A stretch of DNA of 64,000 bases from Gordonia araii NBRC 100433 (lineage in GTDB: Bacteria > Actinomycetota > Actinomycetes > Mycobacteriales > Mycobacteriaceae). Below are positions 25,034 through 32,571 of the stretch, one piece after another. The position numbers and the translations under genes are program-made. Positions within the stretch are counted from its first letter, which is position 1. Each line of letters opens with the position of its first letter. The notes below the pieces were generated by a model that was not told the DNA's origin, did not search any database, and worked only from the letters and a program-made list of their open reading frames with translations. The DNA is taken from the NCBI RefSeq assembly GCF_000241265.1, contig NZ_BAEE01000013.1, positions 45,606 to 109,605 on the forward strand, written 5' to 3'.

Positions 25034-26209
25034 ATGCATACGCGGACAGCGCTCGGATTCGTCTCGGTCGTCACAGCCAGCGCCCTGGTGCTCGGCGGCT
25101 GCTCAACGTCGGAGCCCCCAGCCGAAACCACCGGCTACTCGTCGTCTCCGGCCTACGCGACCTCGTCGTCGTCCCCGTCGTCGGCGATCGCCGGTGCTCC
25201 CGGTTGCATCAGCGTCGAGCTGGAGAAGATGAGCACGCGGCGCAAGCTGGCGCAGATGCTAATGGTCGGCGTCAAGGACACGGCCGACGCGCGGGCCATC
25301 GTCGCCAAGGAGCACATCGGCGGGATCTTCGTCGGCAGCTGGACCGACAAGTCGATCCTGACGTCGGGTGCCGCCAAGTCGCTGTCGACGGGCAAGGTGC
25401 CGGTGATGGTGTCGGTCGACCAGGAGGGCGGCCGGGTGTCGCGGCTGAAATCCATCGGCATCGACTCGCCGTCGCCGCGTGAACTGGCGAGGACGAAGAG
25501 TCCGGCGGAGGTGAAGCGCCTGGCGTTCAACCTGGGCAAGCGGCTGCGCCAGCTGGGCATCACCGTCGACTTCGCACCGGTCATCGACGTCAGCGACCAG
25601 GCCGCCGACACGGTGATCGGCGACCGCTCCTTCTCCGACGATCCGGTGGCCGTCACCACCTACGGCCGGGCGTTCGCCGCGGGGCTGCGCGACGCCGGGA
25701 TCCTCCCGGTGCTCAAGCACTTCCCCGGCCACGGTCACGGTTCGGGTGACTCGCACACCGGCACCGTGCGCACCCCGCCGCTGTCGGATCTGGCGACCAA
25801 CGACCTCGTACCGTTCCGCACCCTGCTCAAGATGCCGGGAGTGGCGGCGATGGTCGGGCACCTGATCGTTCCCGGGCTGACCGGCCCGGACACGCCCGCG
25901 AGCATCAGCCCCAAAGCGATCGGCATGCTGCGCACCGGCCGCGGATACAACGGGCCGGCGTTCCGGGGTGTCATCTTTTCCGACGATCTGTCGGGCATGG
26001 CGGCGATCACCGAGAAGTATCCGATCGAGCAGGCGGCGCCGATGGCGCTGGCCGCAGGTTCCGACATCGCGCTGTGGCTCACCACCGATAAGGTGAGCGC
26101 GGTTCTCGACGCGCTGGAGAAGCGGGTCGCGGACAACAAGCTGTCCATTGATCGAGTCGACGCCTCGGTGACGCGAATCCTGCGGGCGAAGAAGCTGAGG
26201 CGCTGCTAG
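25034..26209 (+). CDS. lpqI: Lipoprotein glycoside hydrolase family 3 beta-N-acetylhexosaminidase (LpqI/NagZ-like)
   Basis: 391 residues. The signal peptide ends in a lipobox, LVLGGC (Cys near residue 23), so the protein is membrane-anchored outside the cell. GH3 motifs are VSVDQEGGRVSRL (substrate-binding), VLKHFPGHGHGSGDSHTG (the Lys-His-Gly segment and Asp-His loop of NagZ-type enzymes) and GVIFSDDLSGMAAI, whose Asp is the expected nucleophile. It removes beta-linked N-acetylglucosamine from peptidoglycan fragments during wall recycling. A GTG at 25019 in frame is an alternative start. Position beside aftD/DUF2613 matches M. tuberculosis Rv0237. Confidence 0.9.
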   Translation: MHTRTALGFVSVVTASALVLGGCSTSEPPAETTGYSSSPAYATSSSSPSSAIAGAPGCISVELEKMSTRRKLAQMLMVGVKDTADARAIVAKEHIGGIFVGSWTDKSILTSGAAKSLSTGKVPVMVSVDQEGGRVSRLKSIGIDSPSPRELARTKSPAEVKRLAFNLGKRLRQLGITVDFAPVIDVSDQAADTVIGDRSFSDDPVAVTTYGRAFAAGLRDAGILPVLKHFPGHGHGSGDSHTGTVRTPPLSDLATNDLVPFRTLLKMPGVAAMVGHLIVPGLTGPDTPASISPKAIGMLRTGRGYNGPAFRGVIFSDDLSGMAAITEKYPIEQAAPMALAAGSDIALWLTTDKVSAVLDALEKRVADNKLSIDRVDASVTRILRAKKLRRC

Positions 26210-26215
26210 CCGCCG

Positions 26216-26314
26216 ACTGGGCACCTCACCTTCGTCGAGTGGGCACCCCACCTTCGCCGAGTGGGCACCCCACCTACGCCGAGTGGGCACCTCACCTACG
26301 CCGAGTGGGCACCT
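26216..26314. repeat. Tandem array of 22-bp units (family A), five copies, reverse orientation
   Basis: Five copies of a unit built on GAGTGGGCACC plus CACCTACGCC, starting right after the lpqI stop. The sequence is the complement of the array at 11090-11191. No gene fits in 26210-26391. Confidence 0.9.
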
Positions 26315-26332
26315 GCTCAACGTCGGCAAAAC

Positions 26333-26346
26333 TTACTCACGAGTAA
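26333..26346. promoter_or_regulatory. TetR-type operator palindrome upstream of the TetR gene
   Basis: TTACTC-AC-GAGTAA, a perfect 6+6 palindrome 45 bases before the TTG start of the TetR gene. The same motif stands before fadA2/fabG4 (30899-30914) and fadE5 (38697-38710), suggesting autoregulation and a small local regulon. Confidence 0.7.
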
Positions 26347-26391
26347 TAAGTGCGGTAGAGTCGACTGATACCTGTTAGGGGGTTAACGACG

Positions 26392-27012
26392 TTGGCCGGT
26401 GGAACGAAGCGTTTACCACGCGCAGTGCGCGAGCAGCAGATGCTCGACGCCGCGGTGACAGTTTTCGCCGCGAACGGGTTCAGTGAAGCGTCCATGGATG
26501 CGATCGCGGCGCACGCGCAGATCAGCAAACCGATGTTGTATCTGTACTACGGATCGAAGGACGAACTGTTCAGCGCATGCATCGCGCGGGAATCGGCGAA
26601 GTTCATCGACGAGATGTCGACCGGCTTCAACCCCGCGCTGCCGCAGCGGGAACAGGCTCGCACGGTGGTTCGGGAGTTCCTGCGGTTCGTCCACGAGAAT
26701 GCCGAGTCCTGGCGCGTTCTCTACCGAGTCGCAGTCGGAACTGCGAGCTTCGCCGACCTCGTGACGCAGAGTCGTCGTCGGGTTATCGAAATGGTTGCCC
26801 AACTGATCAAACAGGGCACCACCGTCGAAGGCACGACCGACGTCGACTTCGAGATCACCGCCGTGGCGCTCGTCGGCGCGGGCGAGGCCGTCGGTGACCG
26901 GATCAGCGAGGGCGATATCTCGCTGGAGACCGCGACCGACCTTCTCGTCGGCATCGTCTGGCGCGGCCTCAAGGGCGTTGGTCTTCACCACGAAACCTCG
27001 GCAGAGGCCTGA
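26392..27012 (+). CDS. TetR-family regulator, likely controller of the fadA2/fabG4/fadE5 group
   Basis: 206 residues. The N-terminal TetR DNA-binding helices are VREQQMLDAAVTVFAANGF and MDAIAAHAQISKPMLYLYYG. The C-terminal two-thirds is a helical ligand domain of normal length. The start is a TTG at 26392 behind an AGGGGG box. Position after lpqI matches the TetR gene Rv0238 of M. tuberculosis. A perfect palindrome in its own leader recurs before three fatty-acid genes in this window. It is therefore probably a repressor responding to an acyl-CoA or fatty acid. The ligand is unknown and binding has not been shown. Confidence 0.88.
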   Translation: MAGGTKRLPRAVREQQMLDAAVTVFAANGFSEASMDAIAAHAQISKPMLYLYYGSKDELFSACIARESAKFIDEMSTGFNPALPQREQARTVVREFLRFVHENAESWRVLYRVAVGTASFADLVTQSRRRVIEMVAQLIKQGTTVEGTTDVDFEITAVALVGAGEAVGDRISEGDISLETATDLLVGIVWRGLKGVGLHHETSAEA

Positions 27013-27073
27013 CGACGATCAGGTGCTCACTCGGCATGGGTGGGGTGTTTCACTCCAGGTTGCGTTGAACCTG

Positions 27074-27457
27074 TCAGTCGGCCGAGAGTTCATCTGGCCG
27101 CTTCCGCATGGAAATGACCGCGAGTCCGATGGGCATGAGGGCAAGCCAGAGGTTGACGAGCCACCACGAGGCGTCCCAGGTGCCGTAGAGCACGAAGAAG
27201 CTGATGGCCATGAGCCCGGCCGCGTGGGTGAACGCGAGCGCGGTCGCATACATCGGTGTCGCCCACCTGTGTTTCTTGGGGAGGAGTGACCACATCAGCC
27301 CGGCGATGATAGCCAACAGGTCGAGTGGGAAGAACGACCAGTTCCATGCGTTGATCCACTCGCCGTTGCCTACGGAGATGATGCCGAGAGCAGTGAGTGC
27401 CCAGTAGACGATGAGGCCAATGTCTGTGATGACGAGAAGGGCCTTGCGAGTTTTCAA
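27074..27457 (-). CDS. DUF5360 / YvaD-like small membrane protein
   Basis: 127 residues with four predicted transmembrane helices: ALLVITDIGLIVYWALTALG, SFFPLDLLAIIAGLMWSLLP, ALAFTHAAGLMAISFFVLYG and WWLVNLWLALMPIGLAVISM. The TTG at 27457 is chosen because GGAGG at 27465-27469 lies seven bases upstream; it overlaps the stop of the SMR pseudogene (TTGA). In Bacillus subtilis the corresponding protein YvaD sits beside an SMR efflux protein and a TetR regulator (yvaDEF, from memory), the same trio as here. It may be an accessory of the efflux protein. Substrate and mechanism are unknown. Confidence 0.78.
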   Translation of the reverse strand: MKTRKALLVITDIGLIVYWALTALGIISVGNGEWINAWNWSFFPLDLLAIIAGLMWSLLPKKHRWATPMYATALAFTHAAGLMAISFFVLYGTWDASWWLVNLWLALMPIGLAVISMRKRPDELSAD

Positions 27458-27787
27458 TTGGCTACCTCCGATGAGTGACCACACCATTCGATGAGCACGA
27501 CGCCGATTACCACGAGTGCGATGCCGACAGCGGCGCCCGGCGTGAGGCGAACACGAGCCAGGCGACGACCGCAGTCAGCGCTACCCCGACCCCTGACCAG
27601 GTGGCGTAGGCCGCCGGTAGCGGTGCCCCGCTGGAGAGCGCGGCGAAGAATAGGCCAAACGCGGCCAAGTAGCCGCTGGTCGCGACAAGCCACCACCCCC
27701 AGGCCGCTTCCGTGAGCGTTGCTGCGCGCAGGGAGTGGTCGCAAAGACCTCAGCGCCGATTGCGCCGAACAGGAACCACCGTTGCAT
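27454..27787 (-). pseudogene. Frameshifted small multidrug resistance (SMR) efflux gene
   Basis: Three frames must be joined to recover one SMR protein. From the ATG at 27787 come MQRWFLFGAIGAEVFATT. The next frame gives LTEAAWGWWLVATSGYLA and YATWSGVGVALTAVVAWLVF. The third gives TPGAAVGIALVVIGVVLIEW, ending at TGA 27454. SMR proteins are four-helix dimeric exporters of cationic drugs, and all four helices are recognisable here. The shifts lie near 27725-27735 and 27540-27550. Unless the sequence has two errors, the gene is dead, although its neighbours (TetR, DUF5360) are intact. Confidence 0.72.
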
Positions 27788-27802
27788 GCTCACCACTCAC
27801 TG

Positions 27803-27818
27803 TACCGGACGTCCGGTA
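27803..27818. promoter_or_regulatory. Perfect 16-bp palindrome between SMR and TetR genes
   Basis: TACCGGAC-GTCCGGTA is fully self-complementary and stands between the divergent SMR pseudogene and the second TetR gene. It is the likely operator of that TetR protein, controlling both directions. Confidence 0.7.
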
Positions 27819-27855
27819 TAGTAGCTACCAACACAGCAGGATCGGAGGCGGCATA

Positions 27856-28395
27856 GTGGTCGAACAAGCGCAGCCCGTTCGCGATCGCATTCTCGATGCG
27901 ACCGAACGTGTCCTGGCGCGCGATGGCGGAGACTCGATGACGATCGCCGCGGTCGCTCGTGAGGCTGAGGTCAGCAAGGGTGGCCTCTTCTATCACTTCG
28001 CGTCCAAGGAACTCCTCATCGAGGGGCTGATCGCGCGATACGTCGCCTCGTTCGATGAGCTGATCGCGGCCGCCGGGGATGAACCAGGGGCAGCAACGCG
28101 GGCGTACCTGCGCTCGGCCGAACAGCAGGCTGGTCCGGCCTCGCAGCCGGTGACCGCACTACTGGCCGCCGCAGTGGTCAGCCCCCGCGCGATCGAGACG
28201 CTGCGGGATCGCTACCGGCGCTGGCAGCAACGACTCGACAACGACGGGCTGCTCGGAGAAGCCGCCACGACCATACGCTTTACCGTCGATGGACTCTGGC
28301 TTGCCGACACTCTTGACCTCGCGCCCGCGCAGGGCGAAACTCGCCAGCGGGTCCTAGACCAGCTTCAAGCACTGATTCGAGACCACGAGATCTAA
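27856..28395 (+). CDS. TetR-family regulator of the adjacent efflux cassette
   Basis: 179 residues starting at GTG 27856, seven bases after GGAGG (27844-27848). The TetR helix-turn-helix is RILDATERVLARDGGDSMTI with VAREAEVSKGGLFYHFASKE. The ligand domain includes Trp and Gln residues (RYRRWQQRL, VDGLWLADTLDL), as in many drug-sensing relatives. It is divergent from the SMR/DUF5360 pair, with a perfect palindrome in the shared leader. The likely role is to repress efflux until a cationic compound binds. With the SMR gene broken, its only intact local target is the DUF5360 gene. Confidence 0.85.
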   Translation: MVEQAQPVRDRILDATERVLARDGGDSMTIAAVAREAEVSKGGLFYHFASKELLIEGLIARYVASFDELIAAAGDEPGAATRAYLRSAEQQAGPASQPVTALLAAAVVSPRAIETLRDRYRRWQQRLDNDGLLGEAATTIRFTVDGLWLADTLDLAPAQGETRQRVLDQLQALIRDHEI

Positions 28396-28417
28396 CGCCA
28401 ACCCATCAACGCAACCC

Positions 28418-28460
28418 TGCGGGGTGCCCACTGGGCGTAGGTGGGTTGCCCACTCGGCGA
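28418..28460. repeat. Two degenerate 22-bp units (family A)
   Basis: Two units built on TGCCCACTGGGCG and TGCCCACTCGGCG, with GTAGGTGGGT between them, just after the TetR stop. They belong to the family seen at 11090 and 26216. A single degenerate unit also lies at about 27021-27043 (GTGCTCACTCGGCATGGGTG). Confidence 0.75.
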
Positions 28461-28465
28461 AATGA

Positions 28466-28523
28466 CGAACCCCGCACCGGTCGGAGCGGATCGGATGGAT
28501 CCACTGACTCGATGCGGGGTTCG
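28466..28523. terminator. Long inverted repeat between convergent tetR and htdX
   Basis: CGAACCCCGCA (28466-28476) pairs perfectly with TGCGGGGTTCG (28513-28523) across a 36-base loop. It lies between two convergent genes and probably stops both. Confidence 0.5.
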
Positions 28524-28565
28524 ATGTTGGTCGCGGACGCTGCTTGCCTGCTCGCCGATAGGCGC

Positions 28566-29456
28566 CTACGAGATCGCTCGCGTGGTCGCCGTCAGGTGCG
28601 GGAAGCCCTTCTTGCGGTCCAGGATCGAGATGTCGTACTCGCCGGGGCCGCCGGCCTGCTCGGTGTAGAGATTCACCTTCGCGGGCAGTAGGATCGGCTT
28701 GCCGAAGCGGACCTGGTATTCGACCGCGTCGGGCAGTTTGCTGCTGACGTTGGCGATCGCCGCCGCGGCGCTCCACATGCCGTGGGCGATCGCGCGCGGG
28801 AAGCCGAACGCCTTGGCAGGCAGATTGCCCATGTGAATCGGGTTCCGGTCGCCCGACGCCGCCGCGTAGTTGCGGATCTGGCCGAGGTTCACCGAGAGCA
28901 CCGCGTCCGGCGGCGGAGGCGTCGTCTCCTTGGGCGCGGGGCCCCGCTCCGCGTCGGACAGGCTGGTGCGCTGCTGCGACAGGAACGTGCCGACCTGCTC
29001 GCAGACCAGATCGCCGCCGACCTCGAATCGCGAGGTGACGTCGATCAGCAAACCCTTACGGTGCTCGCGCAGATTCCCGGCCTGGGTGCTGATGGTGAGG
29101 TGCTCGGTCACCGGGATCTGCCGGAACCGGCGGATCCGGTTCTCCACGTGCACCGATCCGACCGCGCTGAACGGGAACTCCCGGCTCGTCATGAGCTTCA
29201 TGACGAGCGGGAACTGCAGTACGAATGGGTACGTGAGCGGCAGGTTGTTGCCCAACTGCAGACCGGTCGTCCGGCAGTATTCCTGCACGCGGTTCAGGTC
29301 GGCCGGCCCGGTCGTCAGCCGGTACACCGTGTCGGGCACCTCGGCGTCGGGTCGCACCGGACCCGACTTGCCGATTCCGGGCAGCATCGCCGTGACCGCG
29401 CGGGAGTACACATCGAGGGTCGACGGCACCGCGTCGAGCGTGATGACCTTACCCAT
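28566..29456 (-). CDS. htdX: MaoC-domain (R)-3-hydroxyacyl-thioester dehydratase HtdX-like
   Basis: 296 residues with two hot-dog domains. The C-terminal half carries the hydratase-2 catalytic motif YAAASGDRNPIHMGN followed by AKAFGFPRAIAHGMW (catalytic Asp and His near residues 220-225). The N-terminal half is a non-catalytic hot-dog. The enzyme dehydrates or hydrates (R)-3-hydroxyacyl thioesters of long chains. The ATG at 29456 overlaps the fabG4 stop by one base (TGATG), so reductase and dehydratase are made together, as in mycobacteria (Rv0241c-Rv0242c). It would share the control of the operator at 30899-30914. Confidence 0.92.
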   Translation of the reverse strand: MGKVITLDAVPSTLDVYSRAVTAMLPGIGKSGPVRPDAEVPDTVYRLTTGPADLNRVQEYCRTTGLQLGNNLPLTYPFVLQFPLVMKLMTSREFPFSAVGSVHVENRIRRFRQIPVTEHLTISTQAGNLREHRKGLLIDVTSRFEVGGDLVCEQVGTFLSQQRTSLSDAERGPAPKETTPPPPDAVLSVNLGQIRNYAAASGDRNPIHMGNLPAKAFGFPRAIAHGMWSAAAAIANVSSKLPDAVEYQVRFGKPILLPAKVNLYTEQAGGPGEYDISILDRKKGFPHLTATTRAIS

Positions 29457-30823
29457 CACGCACCCAGCAGGCTCTGGCCGCAGACGCGGACCACGTTGCC
29501 GGTCACCGCGTTCGACGCCGGGTTGGCGTACCAGGCGACGGTCTCGGCGACATCGACGGTCTGACCGCCCTGCTGCAGCGAATTCATGCGACGGCCGACT
29601 TCGCGGGTGGCCAACGGGATCGCCGCGGTCATCGCGGTCTCGATGAAGCCGGGGGCGACGGCGTTGATGGTGATGCCGCTCTTGGCGAGGATCGGGGCGT
29701 AGGCGTCGACCAGACCGATCACGCCGGCCTTGGAGGTGCCGTAGTTCGTCTGGCCGCGGTTGCCCGCGATACCGGCGATCGACGAGACGTCGATGACCGC
29801 GCCGCCCTCGCGCAGCGCCTTCGCCTTGACGAGGTCGTCGACGAGGCGCTGCGGCGCGAGCAGGTTGACCCCGATCACCGAGTTCCAGCGAGCCTCGTCC
29901 ATGTTGGCGAGCAGCTTGTCGCGGGTGATGCCGGCGTTGTTGACGATGATGTCGAGGCCGCCGTGGCGCTCGAGGACGTGCTCGGCGATGGTCTTGCCGG
30001 CGTTCGGGTCGGTGACGTCGAGCGGCAGGGCGGTGCCCTTGACCTTGTTGGCGGTCTCGCTCAGCGCCTCACCGGCGGCCGGGATGTCCGCGGCGATGAC
30101 GTGGGCCCCGTCGCGGGCCAGGACCTCGGCGATCGTCGCACCGATGCCGCGGGCGGCACCGGTGACCAGCGCTACGCGCCCGGCCAGCGGCTTGTCCCAA
30201 TCCTTGGGGGCGTTCGCGTCGGCCTCGCCGATGCGGATCACCTGGGCGTCGACGTAGGCCGACTTGCCCGACAGCAGAAAGCGCAGCGTCGACTCGACGC
30301 CGGACAGGCCGGTCTTGGCCTTCGGGTGCACGTAGACGAGCTGGGCGGTCGCGCCGTTTCGCAGCTCCTTGCCCAGCGAGCGCGTGAAGCCCTCCAGGGC
30401 GCGCTGGGCGACCTGCTCCTCAGGCTTGCGGCACAGCTCGGGGTGGGTGCCGAGCACGACGAAGCGCGCCGAGTTGCCGGTCGAGCGCATGACGGGTGCG
30501 AAGAACTCGAACAGCGCCTGCAGGCCCTCCGGGTCGGTGATGCCGGTGGCGTCGAAGACCGCGGCACCGAGCTTGTCGGCGCTGCGGCCTGCGGTGTTGT
30601 TGCTGATCAGGTCGTAGCCGTCCGCCGCCGTGAGGATCTCGCGCAGCGGCTCGACGAGGCGGCCCTCGCCGCCCACGAGCACCGGGCCCGACAGCGGGGC
30701 CTGCGACGGGGAGTAGCGGCGCAGCGACGGAGGCTGCGGGAGGCCGACGCGGCTCGCGATGAACGAGCCGGGGCCGGAGGTGACGAAGGTCGAGTAGAGG
30801 TCCTTGTTTGCTTTACCGGACAC
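29456..30823 (-). CDS. fabG4: High-molecular-weight 3-oxoacyl-thioester reductase FabG4
   Basis: 455 residues, about twice the size of ordinary FabG. The N-terminal 200 residues form a degenerate Rossmann-like domain. The C-terminal SDR domain has [19 protein letters not shown] (cofactor site near residues 219-237), NNAG and SSIAG, and the catalytic Tyr/Lys in TNYGTSKAG. It reduces 3-oxoacyl-CoA or -ACP with NADH in the mycobacterial homologue. GTG at 30823 is chosen for the AAGGAG eight bases upstream and because it gives the usual [17 protein letters not shown] start. It is divergent from fadA2 with a shared operator. Confidence 0.92.
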   Translation of the reverse strand: MSGKANKDLYSTFVTSGPGSFIASRVGLPQPPSLRRYSPSQAPLSGPVLVGGEGRLVEPLREILTAADGYDLISNNTAGRSADKLGAAVFDATGITDPEGLQALFEFFAPVMRSTGNSARFVVLGTHPELCRKPEEQVAQRALEGFTRSLGKELRNGATAQLVYVHPKAKTGLSGVESTLRFLLSGKSAYVDAQVIRIGEADANAPKDWDKPLAGRVALVTGAARGIGATIAEVLARDGAHVIAADIPAAGEALSETANKVKGTALPLDVTDPNAGKTIAEHVLERHGGLDIIVNNAGITRDKLLANMDEARWNSVIGVNLLAPQRLVDDLVKAKALREGGAVIDVSSIAGIAGNRGQTNYGTSKAGVIGLVDAYAPILAKSGITINAVAPGFIETAMTAAIPLATREVGRRMNSLQQGGQTVDVAETVAWYANPASNAVTGNVVRVCGQSLLGA

Positions 30824-30898
30824 GAGGCGAACTCCTTGGAAGAGGTGTGATTTTCTCGGCGTTGGGTCGCTGTCGGCTCGACCCGAGTCGACAAGCAA

Positions 30899-30914
30899 CT
30901 TACTCGAGAGTAAG
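30899..30914. promoter_or_regulatory. Operator palindrome between fabG4 and fadA2
   Basis: CTTACTC-GA-GAGTAAG, a perfect 7+7 palindrome. A second, overlapping palindrome, GAGTA-AGAA-TACTC, runs to 30920. Together they could seat two regulator dimers in the middle of the 137-base divergent promoter region. The core TTACTC-GAGTAA equals that before the TetR gene at 26392. Confidence 0.75.
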
Positions 30915-30960
30915 AATACTCTACGAGAAGCACGTCCAATCTTTCAGGAGTAGGAAGCCA

Positions 30961-32397
30961 ATGGCCACCACCCCCAGCACGCCGGCGAAGAAGGCCGCGC
31001 CCGCTACCAAGAAGACCGCCGCCAAGAAGGCCGCGCCGGCCAAGAAGGCAGCACCCAAGAAGGCTGCCAAGGCAGCGCCCGCCAAGGCCGCGGCTAGCGG
31101 TGCCATCAGCTCGTTCGCGACGCAGCCCAAGCGCAAGGTCGCGATCCTCGGCGGCAACCGCATCCCGTTCGCGCGTCAGGACAAGGCGTACGCCTCGGCG
31201 AGCAACCAGGAGATGTTCACCGCCGCCCTGTCGGGTCTGGTGAGCCGGTTCAACCTGCAGGGCGAGCGGCTCGGCATGGTCGCCGGCGGCGCGGTCCTCA
31301 AGCACTCGCGCGACTTCAACTTGATCCGCGAGTCGGTGCTGGGCTCCGAGCTGTCCCCGTACACGCCGGCCTTCGACATCCAGCAGGCGTGCGGCACCGG
31401 ACTGCAGGCCATCACCGCCGTCTCCGACGGGATCGCCTCGGGCCGCTACGACGTGGCCGTCGGCGGTGGCGTGGACACCACGTCGGACGCGCCGATCGGC
31501 GTCTCGGAGGCCATGCGCCGCCAGATGCTCGAGGTCAACCGCGCCAAGTCGACCGCCGACCGCATCAAGGCCGCGCTGGCGCTGGCCACCAAACTGGGCA
31601 TCGAGATCCCGCGCAACGGCGAGCCGCGAACCGGTCTGTCGATGGGCGAGCACGCCGCGATCACGGCCAAGGAGTTCGGCATCAAGCGCGAGGACCAGGA
31701 CAAGCTGGCCGCCGCGAGCCACCAGAACATGGGAGCCGCCTACGACCGCGGCTTCTTCGACGATCTCATCACGCCCTACCGCGGGCTGGTCCGCGACGAG
31801 AACCTGCGTCCGAACTCCTCGGTCGAGAAGCTGGCCACCCTCAAGCCGGTCTTCGGCGTCTCGCTGGGCGACGCGACGATGACGGCGGGCAACTCGACCC
31901 CGCTGACCGACGGTGCGTCGACGGTGCTGCTGTCCACCGACGAGTGGGCCGCGGAGAAGGGCCTGCCGGTCCTCGCCTACTTCGTCGACAGCGAGACGGC
32001 CGCCGTGGACTACGTCAACGGTCCCGACGGGCTGCTGATGGCGCCGACCTACGCGGTGCCGCGACTGCTCGAGCGCAATGGTCTGACTCTGCAGGATTTC
32101 GACTTCTACGAGATCCACGAGGCCTTCGCCTCGGTCGTGCTGGCCACGCTGGCGGCCTGGGAGTCCGAGGAGTACTGCACCGAGCGCCTCGGCCTGAAGA
32201 AGGCGCTGGGCTCCATCGACCGCAGCAAGCTCAACGTGAACGGCTCGTCGCTGGCCGCCGGGCATCCGTTCGCCGCGACCGGCGGGCGCATCGTGGCCCA
32301 GGCAGCCAAGCAGATCAAGGAGAACGGGGGCGGACGTGCGCTGATCTCGATCTGTGCCGCGGGCGGGCAGGGTGTGACGGCCATCATCGAGGGCTGA
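30961..32397 (+). CDS. fadA2: Acetyl-CoA acyltransferase (thiolase) FadA2 with histone-like N-terminal tail
   Basis: 478 residues. Residues about 45-478 form a complete thiolase. Nucleophile Cys lies in QQACGTGLQAI, the His in EIHEAFASV, and the C-terminal GHPFAATGGR and CAAGGQG supply the second catalytic pair. It joins or cleaves 3-ketoacyl-CoA. The first 45 residues are an Ala/Lys/Pro tail with repeats (KKAAPATKKTAAKKAAPAKK), like the DNA-binding tails of actinobacterial HupB or HBHA. I do not expect this on a thiolase. The ATG at 30961 has AGGAG upstream; internal starts would be needed to exclude the tail, and none is well placed. Divergent from fabG4. Confidence 0.92.
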   Translation: MATTPSTPAKKAAPATKKTAAKKAAPAKKAAPKKAAKAAPAKAAASGAISSFATQPKRKVAILGGNRIPFARQDKAYASASNQEMFTAALSGLVSRFNLQGERLGMVAGGAVLKHSRDFNLIRESVLGSELSPYTPAFDIQQACGTGLQAITAVSDGIASGRYDVAVGGGVDTTSDAPIGVSEAMRRQMLEVNRAKSTADRIKAALALATKLGIEIPRNGEPRTGLSMGEHAAITAKEFGIKREDQDKLAAASHQNMGAAYDRGFFDDLITPYRGLVRDENLRPNSSVEKLATLKPVFGVSLGDATMTAGNSTPLTDGASTVLLSTDEWAAEKGLPVLAYFVDSETAAVDYVNGPDGLLMAPTYAVPRLLERNGLTLQDFDFYEIHEAFASVVLATLAAWESEEYCTERLGLKKALGSIDRSKLNVNGSSLAAGHPFAATGGRIVAQAAKQIKENGGGRALISICAAGGQGVTAIIEG

Positions 32398-32457
32398 TTC
32401 GGGGTCCTTTATTTCGGATGTAACACCTTGTGAGGGCGCACCGATAACGTGAATGGC

Positions 32458-32500
32458 CCCGGTTGAACTGCCTGACCCCCGACCCGGCAGTTCAACCGGG
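32458..32500 (+). terminator. Strong hairpin downstream of fadA2
   Basis: CCCGGTTGAACTGCC (32458-32472) and GGCAGTTCAACCGGG (32486-32500) form a perfect 15-bp stem with a 13-base loop, 60 bases after the fadA2 stop. A short T-rich stretch follows. Confidence 0.75.
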
Positions 32501-32571
32501 CCGTTCCATTTCACCCGTCGCAGGGGTGCTCAGGGCGCCCCTGACGCGGTTTCCCAGTAGATTTGACACTG

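Noticed and set aside
30607..32514. Long - strand open frame opposite fadA2.
   Set aside because: Composition is that of antisense high-GC DNA; fadA2 on the + strand has all thiolase motifs.
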